From the NCBI GenBank assembly GCA_964017185.1, contig OZ024884.1:13059548-13123547 (forward strand): a stretch of 64,000 nucleotides of DNA. The letters are read 5' to 3'. Within the stretch, counting starts at the first letter, position 1; every line of letters starts with the position of its first letter. A program made the translations under genes and the position numbers. The notes under the pieces are model-generated. The model did no database searches, was not told the DNA's origin, and worked only from the letters and a program-made list of their open reading frames with translations. Origin of the DNA: Rugalucina vietnamica. Lineage: Eukaryota; Mollusca; Bivalvia; Lucinida; Lucinidae. This document shows positions 33,851 through 46,437 of this stretch, in pieces.

Positions 33851-34249
33851 GTGCCGCCGCTCTTAAATTGCACTTAATATACCATATGATTTTTGAATTT
33901 GACTTCAATAACATTATATGCAATAGAGGGATACAGAAAATGTTATTTCTGTCAAGCTTCTTTTGCAATGAAAACAAATAAAACTACTTACCCAGACCCG
34001 GGGACACGATAAAAATCTTGCATTTTTTCTTTTAAATAACAGACTCGTAAACGTGAAATCGCGTGTGGTTCTTGTAAAGCACGGCGGATAATAATATTAT
34101 AGAAGGAGGAAGCAAACCTCGGACATCGCGCTTGCGAGAAAATCATCAGGAACAAGGATTGCTCCATGTTTTGATAATGACCCATATATACAGTGCGTGT
34201 CTGCAGCGTAGAAGCGAAAATGGGCTATTTTGAAAATTGTACGGCATCA
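33851..34249. other. Unique-looking DNA before the satellite
   Basis: No gene supported. 34150-34183 (ggattgctccatgttttgat then aatgacccatat) is the inverse of 31618-31652. Confidence 0.5.
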
Positions 34250-35705
34250 TACCAAATATGTGATACCGGAACGTTCCAAGTAGAGATCTACAGCGCCATA
34301 CTCTACCACAACGTTCCAAGTTGAGCTCTAGAGCGCTGTATTCTACCGTAACCTCCCTAATAAAGAGCTACAGTGCCATGCGCTACCGCAACGTCCCCAG
34401 TAGTATTCTACAATACCATACTCAACCGCAACCTCCCCAGTAGGGATATACAGTATCGTACTCTACCACAACGTTCACATTAGGATTTACAGCACCATTG
34501 TTTACCGCAACGTCCCCAGTATCGATCTACAGTATCATATTCTACTGCAACGCCCCCAGTAACGATCTACGGTTAGATACTCTACCATAACGTACTCAGT
34601 AAAGATATATAGCGCCACAGTTTACCACAAGGTCCCCAGTAGGAATCTACAGTGCCATACTCTACTGCAACGTCCTCAGTAGAGATATACAGCCATATAT
34701 TTTACCGCAACGCTATACTCTACCACAACGTACCCTTTGGGGATCTACCGCAACGTCCCTAGTAGGTATCTACAGCGTCATAGTCTACCGCTGCGTTCCA
34801 AGTAGGGTTCTACAGTGTCATATTCTACCACAACCTCCCCTACAGCTCCATACTCTGTCACAACGTACCCAGTAGAGATATACAGCGCCTTAGTTTATGA
34901 AAACGTCCCAAGTAGTTATCTTCAGAGCCATACCCTACCATAACGTCTACAGTATTGATCTTCAGCGTCCCCAGTAAAGATATACAGCACCAAACTGTTA
35001 TGCAACGTCTTCAGTATGGAAATACAGTGCAATACTCTACAACAACGTACCTTGTAGGCATCTATAGTGCAATACTCTACCACAACATCTCCAGTTCGCA
35101 ACTACCGTGCCATAGTCTACCGCAACGTATCCAGTTCGGTATCTGCAGTGTCATACTCTGCCTAAAAGTACCGAGTAGAGAAATACAGAGCAATATTTTA
35201 CCACAAGGTCCCAATTAAGGATTTACAGTTCTTATCTATACCGCAACGTTCCCAGTAGAGACCAATAGCGCCAAACTCTATCACGCAGTCCCTAGTTGAG
35301 ATCTATAGCCAAATACTCTACAGAAACGTCCCAAGTAGATATCTACTTTCAACCACAACATCTGCTGTTTGGATCTTCAGCCACATACTCTACAACGTCC
35401 CATTATGGATCAACAGTGCCCTACTATACCGCAAATTTCCCAGTAGGGATCAACATGTCCATAGTCTACCGTCACGTCCCCAGTAGGGATCTACTGTGCA
35501 ATTCTCTACCGCAACGTCCCAGGTTGTGATATACAGCGCTATTTTCTACCACAACGAAACCAGTAGGGATCTTCAGCGCCATGCTGTACCATATTGTTCC
35601 AAGTACAGACATATAGCGCCACACTCATCTGCAACGTACCCAGTAGAGATCTACAGCACCATACTCTACTGCGACGTTTCAAATAGGTATCTACAACGAC
35701 ATACT
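34250..35705 (-). repeat. 40-bp satellite, first orientation, block 1
   Basis: Degenerate units of about 40 bp with ccccagtagggatctacag and cgccatactctaccacaacg. It is the reverse complement of the array at 46945-48616. Open frames in all phases reflect the repeat, not genes. Confidence 0.9.
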
Positions 35706-36540
35706 CACTGACGAGGCTTGAATAGCCGAAACCGCGGTATGGCCCATCACCTTTCTGAAAAATATGCTCACTGCTCTTGAAGGACCTCAGTTTTATTTTT
35801 ATTTGCCATTACTGCAGCTGGTGTTGTGCCGTGTGGCGGCCCTAAAAAGTCTCCCCGTACATCATCCATAGTGCAGATTATATTTTCCTTTTGGTCCTTT
35901 GAGATCAGAGAGGATATTTTGAGAAATCAGAAAATTATCATCGGTTTAGATTCATATTCTAACCAACGTTCAATATATTTGGCCACAATTTGATTATACT
36001 AGTCTTTGTATCGACTAGCCTGCTGAAAGTTGAAAAATTACTGTAACTCTCTTTGGCTCCATGTTGCCAAATCTAAAGGGTCACTGACGAGGCTTGAATA
36101 GCCGAAACCGCGGTATGACCCATCACCTTTCTGGAAAATATGCTCACTGCTCTTAAAGGATCTCAGTTTCATTTTTATTTGCTATTACTGCAGCTTGTGT
36201 TGTGCCGTGTGGCGGCCCTAAAAAGTCTCCCCGTACATCATCCATAGTGCAGACTATTTTTTCCTTTTGGTCCTTCGAGCTCAGAGAGGATATTTTGAGA
36301 AATCAGAAAATTATCATCGTCTAACCAACGTTCAATATATTTGGCCACAATTTGATTATACTAGTCTTTGTATCGACTAGCCTGCTGAAAGTCGAAAAAT
36401 TACTGTAACTCTCTTTGGCTCCATGTTGCCAAATCTAAAGGGTCACTGACGAGACTTGAATAGCCGAAATCGTGGTAAGGCCCATCACCTTTCTAGAAAA
36501 TATGCTCAGGGGTCTTAAAGGATCTCAGTTTTATTTTTAT
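35706..36540 (+). repeat. 376-bp repeat, 2.3 tandem copies inside the satellite
   Basis: Units start cactgacgaggcttgaatag at 35706 and 36082, then cactgacgagacttg at 36444. The second unit lacks about 14 bp. The third is cut after ctcagttttatttttat, where satellite resumes. Other single copies lie at 13388 and 2912. Confidence 0.85.
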
Positions 36541-37236
36541 TATCTACTGCAACGTCCCCAGTAGAAATCTACAGACATAAACACTACCTCAACGCCCCAA
36601 CTAGGTATCTACAGTGCCATTCTGTAGCGCAACGTCCCCAGTAGATATCAACAGCGCCATACTCTAGAGCAACGTCTTCAGTAAGAATGTAAGTACCGAA
36701 CTCTACCACAACGTACCCAGTAGGGATATACCGCACAATTCTCTACCGCAATGTCCCCCATAGTGATAAACAGTGCCATATTCTAGCACAACGTCCCCTT
36801 GTGGATATTCAATGCCAAAATCTATCGCAAACTCCCTGTTATGAATATTCAGCGCCATACTCTACTGCTACGTCTACAGCATCTATAACGCCTTTCTCTA
36901 CCGCAACCTCCCCAGAAGGGATCTACAGTGCCATACTCTACCACATCGACCCCAGTAAGTATCTACAGAGCCATACTCTACCACAACGTACCCAGTAGAG
37001 ATCAACAGCGCCATACTGTACCACAACGTCTCCAGTAGGTATCTTTAGCGCCATACTCTATCGCAATGTCCCCAATAGGGATCTACAATGCCGTATTCCA
37101 CCACAACGTCCCCAGTAGGGATGTACAGTGCCAAATTCTACAAAACGTGTCTGTTAGGGATCTACAGAGCCATACCCTACAGCAACGACCAAGTATGGTT
37201 CTACAGTGTCATACTGTACCACAACGTAGACAGTAG
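36541..37236 (-). repeat. 40-bp satellite, first orientation, block 2
   Basis: The same units resume directly after the 376-bp array (aacgtccccagtag). Confidence 0.9.
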
Positions 37237-37394
37237 ACAGTAGCAAAACTAATCGATTGATTATTCGATTACTTTTGCAAATCAATTGTAATTGTAATCG
37301 AATAAAGCCAGGAAAAATACTTTTAATCGTAATCGTTAATCGTTGAAAGTAATTGTAATCGTTAGTGATTAACTTTGAAAGTAATCGATAACAG
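37237..37394. repeat. taatcg-rich insert in satellite
   Basis: Contains many taatcg/cgatta copies in both senses (ttgtaattgtaatcg, gtaatcgttaatcg). The satellite continues on both sides. Confidence 0.6.
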
Positions 37395-37500
37395 GTCTGC
37401 CAGGCTCTACCGCAATGGTCCAATAGGGATCTACAGTGCCATTTTCTAATACAACATCCCCAATATGGATCTACAGTGCCAAAATCTACCCAACGCTCCT
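37395..37500 (-). repeat. 40-bp satellite, first orientation, block 3
   Basis: About two and a half units (aatagggatctacagtgcc). Confidence 0.8.
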
Positions 37501-38650
37501 AACCACATACTAAACAGCTACAGTCCCGGTAAAAAATCAACAACATATTCCTCTTTTCTCGGAGGACCCTAAGCTATTTTTCTCGGAGAAAGAACGCTAA
37601 ATTTCTCTTTTCATTAAGATATTTCGCGTTTCGTTCATTTCGATTTCTCGGAGAAACACCGAGAAATTTCACCGCGACCGCAGGTATTTACCGGTGAAAA
37701 CAGGTAAGGCCAGATTTACCTGTTCTCGGAGTTTCTCGGAGAAATATTGTGCACGATTATGAAAATCGATTTTTACCTTAGTTTTAATAATTAAATTTTT
37801 TTTAGACATTTAACTGATCAGTATAAGTGTTTTTGTATATGACACCTCTAACTGACACGTTTCAATAAGGCACATTAATTACTGAGCAAACATTCCACAA
37901 TCTTCTTCACTGCTTTCGGTTACGGTTGGTCAGGCATGACTTGACTCGCATTTGACATACAAATTAAGTAGTACTTTGTTTAATCTCAATTATGCCTTTA
38001 TCCAAGTAAATGATGTGTGACAGTTTCATTTGTTTGAGTTAAGAAACATAAAAGCAATAGTCCATAAACACGTTCGAGTATAATAGGTGACCATTTTGCG
38101 CATTCTTGAATTCATATTGTTCTGGTTGTAGTGTCAAGCTGTAGAATGAAATGGCATAATTTCATCACATTGTCAACTTATGGAGCATGCTATTTTTGTA
38201 AAATTTTATTGACCCGATTAACCTGCAGCGATCTTCATATGACAGTGTTGGCTGCACGGTCGGCATTTTCAATTGCTTGACTTTATGTTTCACTTTACGG
38301 CAGACAGCTTCCTGATCATGTGAAGGAGCAGTGTCAGCTTCGTGTTTATTAGAGAATGCGACACAAGAACATGACTGTGTATGCCGAAACACACGTCCTG
38401 GTAATTCTGCAAATTCTACCACTTGGCCAAATCAGTCAACAGTGATTTCTGTAAATTTTGTTGACCATTTTAGTATGTTTTACCGTGCAATATTACGGGC
38501 GAAAGGGCATCAATTAAGGAGATCCCATAAGTTCATGATTTGAACGGCTTTGTGATTGTTCCTGGTGCAAATTCTTTCCTACTACATGTAGATTCTGTCT
38601 AAAACGTACAAGTATATGTACATGTACGAATGGTCAAATTATTTGCGATG
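37501..38650. other. Insert within satellite, no gene seen
   Basis: 37550-37745 repeats the palindrome tttctcggagaaa and its variants at least five times. The rest to 38650 shows nothing supported; opposing short frames at 38165-38543 have no motif. Confidence 0.5.
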
Positions 38651-39345
38651 TATACTGAACAAAAAAAGAAACGCAACAATTATATTACACTGAATTTTGA
38701 GAAAACTATGATATAATCAGAAATCATTGCATTTTCTACTTATGCATGAGATATCAGGCTTCCGAATGCAAGAAACCGATTTTAATTTTGATGAGTATTT
38801 ACGGAGTTATTCGATGCCGGCCATAAGCATGCTGAAAGAAGAAAATCACACAGTGCGCATGCGCAAGCATTAAAATAATGGTACGATTTAAATCCGCTGT
38901 AAACCCCCATTCAAAATCACAATATACCACTCAGCAGATAACTCACATGTTAAAGAAATAAAACAAATAAAATTGAAATTATCCCCCTTTCAATTAAACA
39001 TATAGGGATTTTGATGGTTTTAATTACGGGCTTGTGTGTCGTGGAACTTTACTTCTTTTTCATGAATCTTAATAAGGGCTGAGCAGCTGACATTGTTTCT
39101 TGACGATTTGGAGTTCAAAAGTGTGCGCATGCGCAGAGCAAATCTTTCCCGATTTGCATTATTTAAGACGACAAAAAATTCTCATTCATTTTTTATCGAA
39201 AGGAAAATCAGTTTTTAGCATGGAATTACCTAATATCCCATGAATGGGAATCATACAGCAAAAGACCTGAAATTATCAACGTTTTACCATTAAACTCGAA
39301 AATTTTCGGTGACCTATTGTTGCGTTTCTTTTTTTGTTCAGTATA
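38651..39345 (+). mobile_element. Tc1/mariner-like MITE, copy 2 (intact ends)
   Basis: TA target duplications (38651-38652, 39344-39345) flank tactgaacaaaaaaagaaac ... and its exact mirror ending gttcagta; the terminal repeat is about 25 bp. The interior matches the inverted copy at 9847-10560. No transposase. Confidence 0.92.
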
Positions 39346-39776
39346 TATTGAACCATAATCTCAATATTTGATAACGGTTTCGTTAACAGCTTACCAAGAA
39401 ATGCTGGCGGGCGAGTAAGGTACGAACATTTAATGAGACTGGCCGTGATGGTCTTACATGTATAGATTGTGCGTTCGCAAAAAAAAAAAAAAAAAAAAAA
39501 AAAAAGTTGCAATTTCGATCTCCGGCCGGTATATGCCTGTTATTTTGATGAATTGTGTTTATCCTAACATAATAAAAGTAAACCAACTCTTAAATCATTT
39601 CTATTGTACAGAATCAAATACCTTTGATCAAATGTCATTGAACTTATTTATTCATTCAATTAAAATGATACTGATTATCCACATAGTCACTAGAAGTGTG
39701 GTAATTTTATTCTTTGTCGGAAAGGACAATGCTCAAGGTGCGAATGTTTAATGACGCCCTTGATTATTAAATGATT
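39346..39776. other. AT-rich insert with poly-A
   Basis: Includes a 26-28-bp A run ending at 39505. No gene supported. Confidence 0.5.
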
Positions 39777-40080
39777 ATCGCAACGTCTCCAGTAAGGAAC
39801 TACAGTGCCATACTCTACCACAACGTACCCAGTAAGAATATAGAGATGTGCAGCGCCATAATGTATCACAACGGATTCTGTAGGGATATACAGCCACATA
39901 CTCTACCGCAAAGTATCCAGTGATTATCGAGCGTGACATAATCTTCCACAAGATCCCCAGTAGAGATCTTCAGTGCCATACTCTACCGCAACGTCCGCAG
40001 TTTGGATCAACAGTGCCATACTATATTGCAATGTCCCCGGTAGGGATCTACACTGCCACCACAACGTCCCCAGTAGGGAT
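39777..40080 (-). repeat. 40-bp satellite, first orientation, block 4
   Basis: Units such as cgccataatgtatcacaacg continue up to gtccccagtagggat, where the 5.9-kb element begins. Confidence 0.9.
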
Positions 40081-40162
40081 ACAGTAAGGTCTGAACTAAA
40101 GTATACAGAAAGTGCACATGGTGAGCACATTCTCTGAACTTCAGGTGCACATTACTTTGCAC

Positions 40163-40430
40163 AAGTTCTGAGAGTATAAACTTTATTTATTTTACTTCAA
40201 TTACACAGAAAGCTCATTGAACTTATATACGCGTTCTTGAAGGCGCGGATGTTGGCGTTATGTGGTCAAACGTGGTGGAGGAAACCGGAGAACCCGGGGA
40301 AAACCACCGAACCTGGACGGGCGACCACTACCCTGCCACATGCCTTGACCCGGATTCGAACCCGGATCGCCGTGGTGACAAGCGAGTGCGTTATCCACTA
40401 CGCTATCCAGGCCCCCCAAGTTCTGAGAGT
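40163..40430 (-). mobile_element. tRNA-derived SINE with 13-bp target duplication
   Basis: SINE body 40176-40417. On the minus strand the head has ggatagcgtagtggataacg (box A) and ccgggttcgaatccggg (box B), then a body with tccaggttcggtgg and an A/T-rich tail. It is flanked by aagttctgagagt at 40163-40175 and 40418-40430. Confidence 0.9.
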
Positions 40431-40869
40431 CAAGTGCACTTACTTAGAACTCCAGGTGCACAATACCTATCTGAGCCAAAAGTGCACTTGCTGTTAGCTC
40501 AGGTGTCATTTCAATTTTACAGGTAATTATCATAGGATGCATTTGCGTGACAATCAAACCAATGCATGTAAATGAAATGATTTAATTGAACAAATCAATG
40601 CTGATTTGTTTTGCAAGTTTATGAGAAACAATGTATCTATATTAAACGATAGTGCCAAAGCAGAATGTGTGAAAGCAAGATATACCATGAGCGATGCGGG
40701 AATTTGCCTTACATACCGTTTGAGCTGTGTCATGAGCAAACTGCTTCTTGTTTCTTAAACAAAACACATCAGCGCACAAGTTGCAATGTAAGCATGCTAC
40801 ACGTGTTTTCATCATAGTTGTAGTGCATTTTTAAAATCATATGAATTGATATATCTGAATTTCACACAT

Positions 40870-41108
40870 TTACCTGTCTAGATAACCAGTCAACATTTAC
40901 ATGAGAACCATTCGAATATTTACTGAACCAGTCCCAGGTAAAACCAAAAGCTCTCTTTAATTGTATTATTGACACACTCCCACTGGTGAGTTATTGCTCA
41001 TATTTTATGACAGGTGATAAATGGATTAAAGGACCATAAACCATGAAGTTTGAGCTTCTTTAATTTCATTGAACAAAATGAACAAATTTGTCTGGGATAA
41101 AATATTGA

Positions 41109-41162
<54 letters not shown>

Positions 41163-41470
41163 CTAAAATGTTGTAATATATGGTTTGATTGAGACTTCCT
41201 TCAGGTTCTATACCAGGGCCGTCGCCGCGTTTTAAAAAGTGGTCCGGCGGAAGACATGGAAGAGTGCCGAAGACACGAGTGGGGGAGAGCACGAGAGGGG
41301 GAACACCCCCTCTCGAATGGGGAGTTCGGGGATATCCCCCGAGAAAATTTTGATAAATTGGTGCCTCTGAACGCGTTCTGAGTGCCTTTTGGGGACCGAG
41401 CTTCGATAGTTTTTGTCAACAAAAACACCGAAATTCAGGCAGTAAATTTAATTTAAACGAAAATTAAAGA

Positions 41471-41556
<86 letters not shown>

Positions 41557-41663
41557 CTATAAAATGTTGTAATACATGGTTTGAATGAGGCTTCCATCAG
41601 GTTTTATACGGGATACTTTATCATTTTCCTTTCTTATTCATGCACTCAAACTTAGCATCTTTA

Positions 41664-41707
<44 letters not shown>

Positions 41708-43030
41708 ACAACACGGCATTTGTTTCAAGACATGACAGGAGTACAGTATACCTGTACCATCCTGTCTGTTTATTTTCCAATCAAAGTGCTCAATGACTAA
41801 TAGAATGATTAACATGTTTTATCTCACCTTGTTAATATCAGGCACACTTCATAATTGATTTCAATAGACAAATTAATCGGTTTGGTTATGATTAGAGAAT
41901 GTTTGGCATCTTTTTACCTGAGATACGTATATTGTATAGAATGCTCAAAGGATGTTAAATGCTATTAACTTGATATAAATTATTTTACATTTTCCTAATA
42001 CAATAAATAATAATAATAATTCAAACTTTATTTTTATTTTCAACTTTTATTTTTTGAATGAATGAATGAATGAATGAATGAATGAATGAATGAATGAATG
42101 GATTATTACTGGTGAACTTTGGTCCAGTTTTTGACATGTCTTAACTCACCTTGTTGTATCAGACACACTTCATAAATGGTTCCAATAGACAAATAACATT
42201 TCCCGTAAACAATAGATAATAAATATATTTAAACACTTTATTTTATTTTCAACTTTCATATATTATCTTTTGAATGAATGAATGAATGAATGAATGAATG
42301 AATGAATGAATGAATGAATGAATGAATGAATGAATGAATTGTAACTGGTGAACCTTTGTCAAATTTCTTATTTTGTCAAATTTTCTTCACCTGTTCCCTG
42401 AAAACTATTATGCTTTCCAGCAAGAAAATCTTTCAGTTACATGTCTAAATAACCAGTCAACATTTACCTGAGAACCATTCAATTATTTACTGAACTAGTC
42501 CCAGGTAAAACAAATGAATTTTCATTATGATTAACATGTCTTATCTCACCTTATTAATATCATGAACACTTCATAATTGGTTTCAATAGACAAATTAATC
42601 GGTTTGGTCATGATTAGAGAATGTTTGGTAGATACGCATATTGTATACAATATTCGAATGTTGTTAAATTTTATTAACTTGATATAAATTATTTTACATT
42701 TTCCTAAATCATCAAATAATAAATATAATTAGAAACTTTATTTTATTTTCAATGTGTATTTACTTAAATCTTTCGCTTTAGTCTTTTACTTTTATCTTTT
42801 GCTTTAATCTGCTTCACAGCAAGAAAATCTTTTAGTTACCGGTCTAAATAACCAGTCAACATTTACCTGAGAACCATTCAATTAATTACTGAACCAGTCC
42901 AAGGTAAAAACAAATGCTCTCTTTAATTGTTTTATTATATAGTAGAGATGAATAATTATAGATGAGTCATTGCTCATATTTTATGACAGGTTATAAAATG
43001 GATTAAAGGACCATAAACCTCGAAGTTTGA
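40870..43030. repeat. Tandemly duplicated AT-rich segments with microsatellites
   Basis: The segment ccagtcaacatttacatgag occurs near 40890, 42456 and 42855 in close variants. A second segment (caaattaatcggtttggt) occurs at about 41869 and 42592. Microsatellites: (CT)n 41113-41160 and 41476-41554, (AAAT)n 41665-41708, (AATG)n 42056-42101 and 42273-42340. The CT runs are each followed by the same tgctaaaatgttgtaat-like text. Confidence 0.75.
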
Positions 43031-43040
43031 GCTTCTTTAA

Positions 43041-45137
43041 AAAGCTTGAAACGTAATAAAGCAGCCGGATCTGACTTATTAATTAATGAATATTTCGTCG
43101 AGGCCAGTGACATAATAGCATCGCACCTGGTGGACTTGTTTAATGCAATATTTGAGTCTGGATACTTCCCTGAAAAGTGGACAGAAGGAATCAAAGTGCC
43201 GGTATTTAAGAAGGGAAACCCTGATGATGCAAACAATTACCGTGGTATTACCCTGGTCAGCTGCTTATCAAAGCTTTTCACTAGCATCCTAAATAAGAGG
43301 ATAATTGACTGGTCTGAAGAACGTTATTTCTGATTCACAGTTTGGGTTCCGCAGGGGTCGCTCTACAACGGACGCTATATTCTTATTGCAGTCACTGATA
43401 CAAAAAGCACTCAATTAAAAGTAAAGACTTTATTGTGCCTTTGTAGATCTACAAAAAGCGTTTGACAGTGTGTATTTGAACGGTCTATGGTACAAGCTAT
43501 ACAAACTTGGGATTGGCGGCAAACTACTTAGGGTCATCCGTGATATGTACGATAAAGTTAAATCATGTGTAAGACATTGTAACACATTTTCGGAGTTCTT
43601 TGAATGTTCTGTTGGTTTACGTCAGGGGGAGGTAATCTCTCCGATTACGTTTTCGATGTTTCTAGAGGACCTGGAACTTTTCTTACAAAACGACATACAA
43701 TCTGGTCTAACTCTCGACGACATTACTATAATACTCTTGTTATTCGCGGATGATATGGTTATTCTGGGCAAATCACCGCATGATCTACAAAACAGCATCG
43801 ACCTTCTATACGAGTATTGTACTAAGTGGGGGCTACATGTTAATACAAAAAAAGAAAACGAAAATCGTAGTTTTTAGAAAGCGTGGACACTTATTGCCAG
43901 GAGAGGAATGGTTTTATAATGGAGAAAATATAGAAACAGTCAACGATTTCAACTACTTGGGAGTGGATTTCAATTATACCGGATCACATATGTTAAACCA
44001 ACAAACTCTATCGGGTAAAGGTCTCAAGGCGCTTAACATACTTTTATCAAAACTGAGAGCGTATAAATTACAACCAAAAACGATCTGCCAGCTATTCGAC
44101 GCTTTCGTTGGGTCAGTACTCTCATATGGATGTGAAACATGGGGGTTCTCCAAGTCGAAGGCTATAGAACGCGTCCACCTCAAATTCTGTAAACGTATAC
44201 TTCAAGTTAAGTCTTCTACGAGTAACGCTGGTGTCTATGGAGAATTAGGACGATATCCTATGTACATTATAAGATACACACGTATTATAAGATACTGGTG
44301 TAATATACTTGCAACGAATAATATTATTATGGCAACGGTATATAATGATATGTTGAAAGACTGTGAGATAGGCTTGCCGGATAACTGGGTGTCGAAAGTT
44401 AAAAAAATGCTTTTTGATTTTGGTTTTGGAAACATTTGGCAAACCCCTGAAAATATCAATATAAATGCTTTTTGTAATCAGTTTAAGCAAAGACTTGTTG
44501 ACTGTTTCATACAGACGTGGAATAATGACATACAGTTAAACCAAGCTCTAACAACATATAAATATTTTAAGACCGAGTTTGTCTTTGAAAAATATCTTAA
44601 TTTATTACCAGAACGACTACGTGTTCCTTTGAGTAAACTACGACTTCCAGCTCATTGTTTACGTATAGAAATTGGTCGGTATGGACGGGCTAGAATAGAC
44701 AGAAATCAACGACTGTGTGTTCTGTGTAACTCTGACATTGAAGACGAATATCATTTCGTCATAAAATGTCCAACATATAATGATATTCGAAGGAAATATA
44801 TAAGTACCACGTATATTAGAAACCCTAGTATGTACAAATTTAATGAACTGATGAGTACTGATAGGAAAAAAGTACTCGTAAAACTTTCTAAATTTATATC
44901 CGAAGCATTGGACTTGAGAAAATCCTTGATTAATCCTACTTAAGAACATATAACTTAATATGTTCATCCTCAGTGAGATGAAAGCCACGAACTGCAATCA
45001 TATGTACAATATACTCTCTTGTATATATGTTATGACTGATACATAGTATCTCACCAAGTATCTATTATTGATAATGTGTATTTGTATGACGAGAAACATT
45101 TTGTTTAAGTCAATAAAACTATCTGTCTGTCTGTCTG
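43041..45137 (+). mobile_element. 5'-truncated LINE retrotransposon
   Basis: Begins inside the reverse transcriptase (RT) domain and ends in (CTGT)n at 45121-45137. It is flanked by TTTAA at 43036-43040 and 45138-45142. The neighbouring repeat at 41036-41105 keeps the uninterrupted text gcttctttaatttcattgaa, showing the empty site. The endonuclease region is missing. Confidence 0.9.
43046..44943 (+). pseudogene. LINE reverse transcriptase remnant
   Basis: The protein runs through three frames. 43046-43322 holds KAAGSD, PVFKKGN and YRGITLVSCLSKLF. From 43323 comes SDSQFGFRRGRSTTDAI, with two stop codons near 43418-43428, then AFVDLQKAFDSV, GLRQGEVISPITFSMFLEDL and the catalytic FADDMVIL (about 43744-43767). 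A slip in an A run near 43848-43856 shifts to the third frame, which continues to TAA at 44941-44943. The C-terminal part has CVLCNSDIEDEYHFVIKC, a C-x2-C-x8-H-x4-C finger typical of this LINE type (CR1/Jockey-like; clade not certain). It is inactive. Confidence 0.92.
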
Positions 45138-45308
45138 TTTAATTCTATTGAACAAATTTGTCCTGGATAAGATATTGAGTATACTTGATCAATCTTAAAC
45201 TTATTCAAAAGAAGGCTTACGGAAATTAATGATTTATGATTCTGTTCGCTTGACAACTGTTGACTGTTTTTTTACCTCCATTGCAGTCCTCTCATTTCAA
45301 TCGATTCA

Positions 45309-45310
45309 AA

Positions 45311-45381
<71 letters not shown>

Positions 45382-45384
45382 ATA
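45309..45384. repeat. (AAAT)n microsatellite
   Basis: About 19 aaat units between tcgattc and attggttta. Confidence 0.95.
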
Positions 45385-46004
45385 TTGGTTTATGTTCTGA
45401 AAACAATATCCTAAATTTTAGGATATATAGACATTTACATGCATTCCTTTGTTTAAACCTTGCGGAATAGGATTATAAATTTGAAACAATTTTGCAAAGC
45501 CGAGAGAAAGAAAAAAGAGATTAAAAAGAAAGAAAGTAATAAAGAATACAGAAGATTAGATCTAATAAAAAAGAAATAGGAACAAAAACATAGAGAAAGG
45601 AAAACAGATATGTTAAATGCATATTGTCCCCAAAGGAACATTAAATTAGAGGAGATATAATACTTGAAAAAATAAAATAAGACAAACTTAAAATAACGCA
45701 AACTTTTTTTTTAATCAAAACCATTTCATTATACTGTTGATACAGCAAATACAGGTAGGTGGTATCATCAAACACCAGCCAAAGTGAACTACATGTACAG
45801 GTAGGGGTATAGAGGTGCCAGAACTTGGAGTGCACATGAAATGAACATCAGGTGCAACTTATGGCTCAGATCAAGCTCACATATAGTGCACATGGCGAGC
45901 ACATGGTGTGCATAAGGGTGTATACATTAGTTCAGACTTCACTGTATACGACACTATTCTCTTCAACAATCTACCAAGTGATATAAACAGCTCAATTATT
46001 TCCA

Positions 46005-46437
46005 CAAGGTCCGTAGTGGATTTTCAGTGACATACTCTTCCACATTGTTTCCAAATTAAACCTTTAATCTACAAGAATGTACCCAGTGGAGGTCTACAGC
46101 GCCATAATCTGCTACAAAGTCACCAGTAGGGATATAAAGCGCCATACTCTATCGCAACCTACCAAGAAGAGATCAACATCGCCATAATCTACCGCAAGGT
46201 CCCCAGTATGTATCTTTATTCCATACTCTACCACAACGTACCAAGTTGGGATCTACAGCGACATACTCTGCCGCAACGTCCCCAGTAGGATTAAAAAGTG
46301 CCACAACTTCCCCAATACGTATCTACAGTGTCAAGCTCTACCACAACGTCCCAAATAGGAATCTCCAGTGTCATATTCTACCACAACGCCCCCAAAGGAA
46401 TCTCGGTGCCATACTCTACCGCAACGTTTCCATAACC
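46005..46437 (-). repeat. 40-bp satellite, first orientation, block 5
   Basis: Units resume after the 5.9-kb element (caaggtccgtagtggat) and end near ctaccgcaacgtttcc. These are the last units in this orientation. Confidence 0.85.

Larger units (their letters stand above)
40081..45945. mobile_element. 5.87-kb terminal-inverted-repeat element in satellite
   Basis: The left end 40081-40106 (acagtaaggtctgaactaa...) is mirrored at 45920-45945 with 23 of 26 bases matching. Just inside both ends are agtgcacatgg and gagcacat motifs. Satellite lies on both sides, with AT (or TA) at each junction. No transposase is recognisable; the interior is AT-rich repeats plus a SINE and a LINE that inserted later. 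It could be a non-autonomous DNA transposon. Confidence 0.75.

Noticed and set aside
38165..38543. Opposed frames of 85 and 70 residues
   Set aside because: They overlap on opposite strands, with no motif, no splice support, and lie in a repeat-rich satellite insert.
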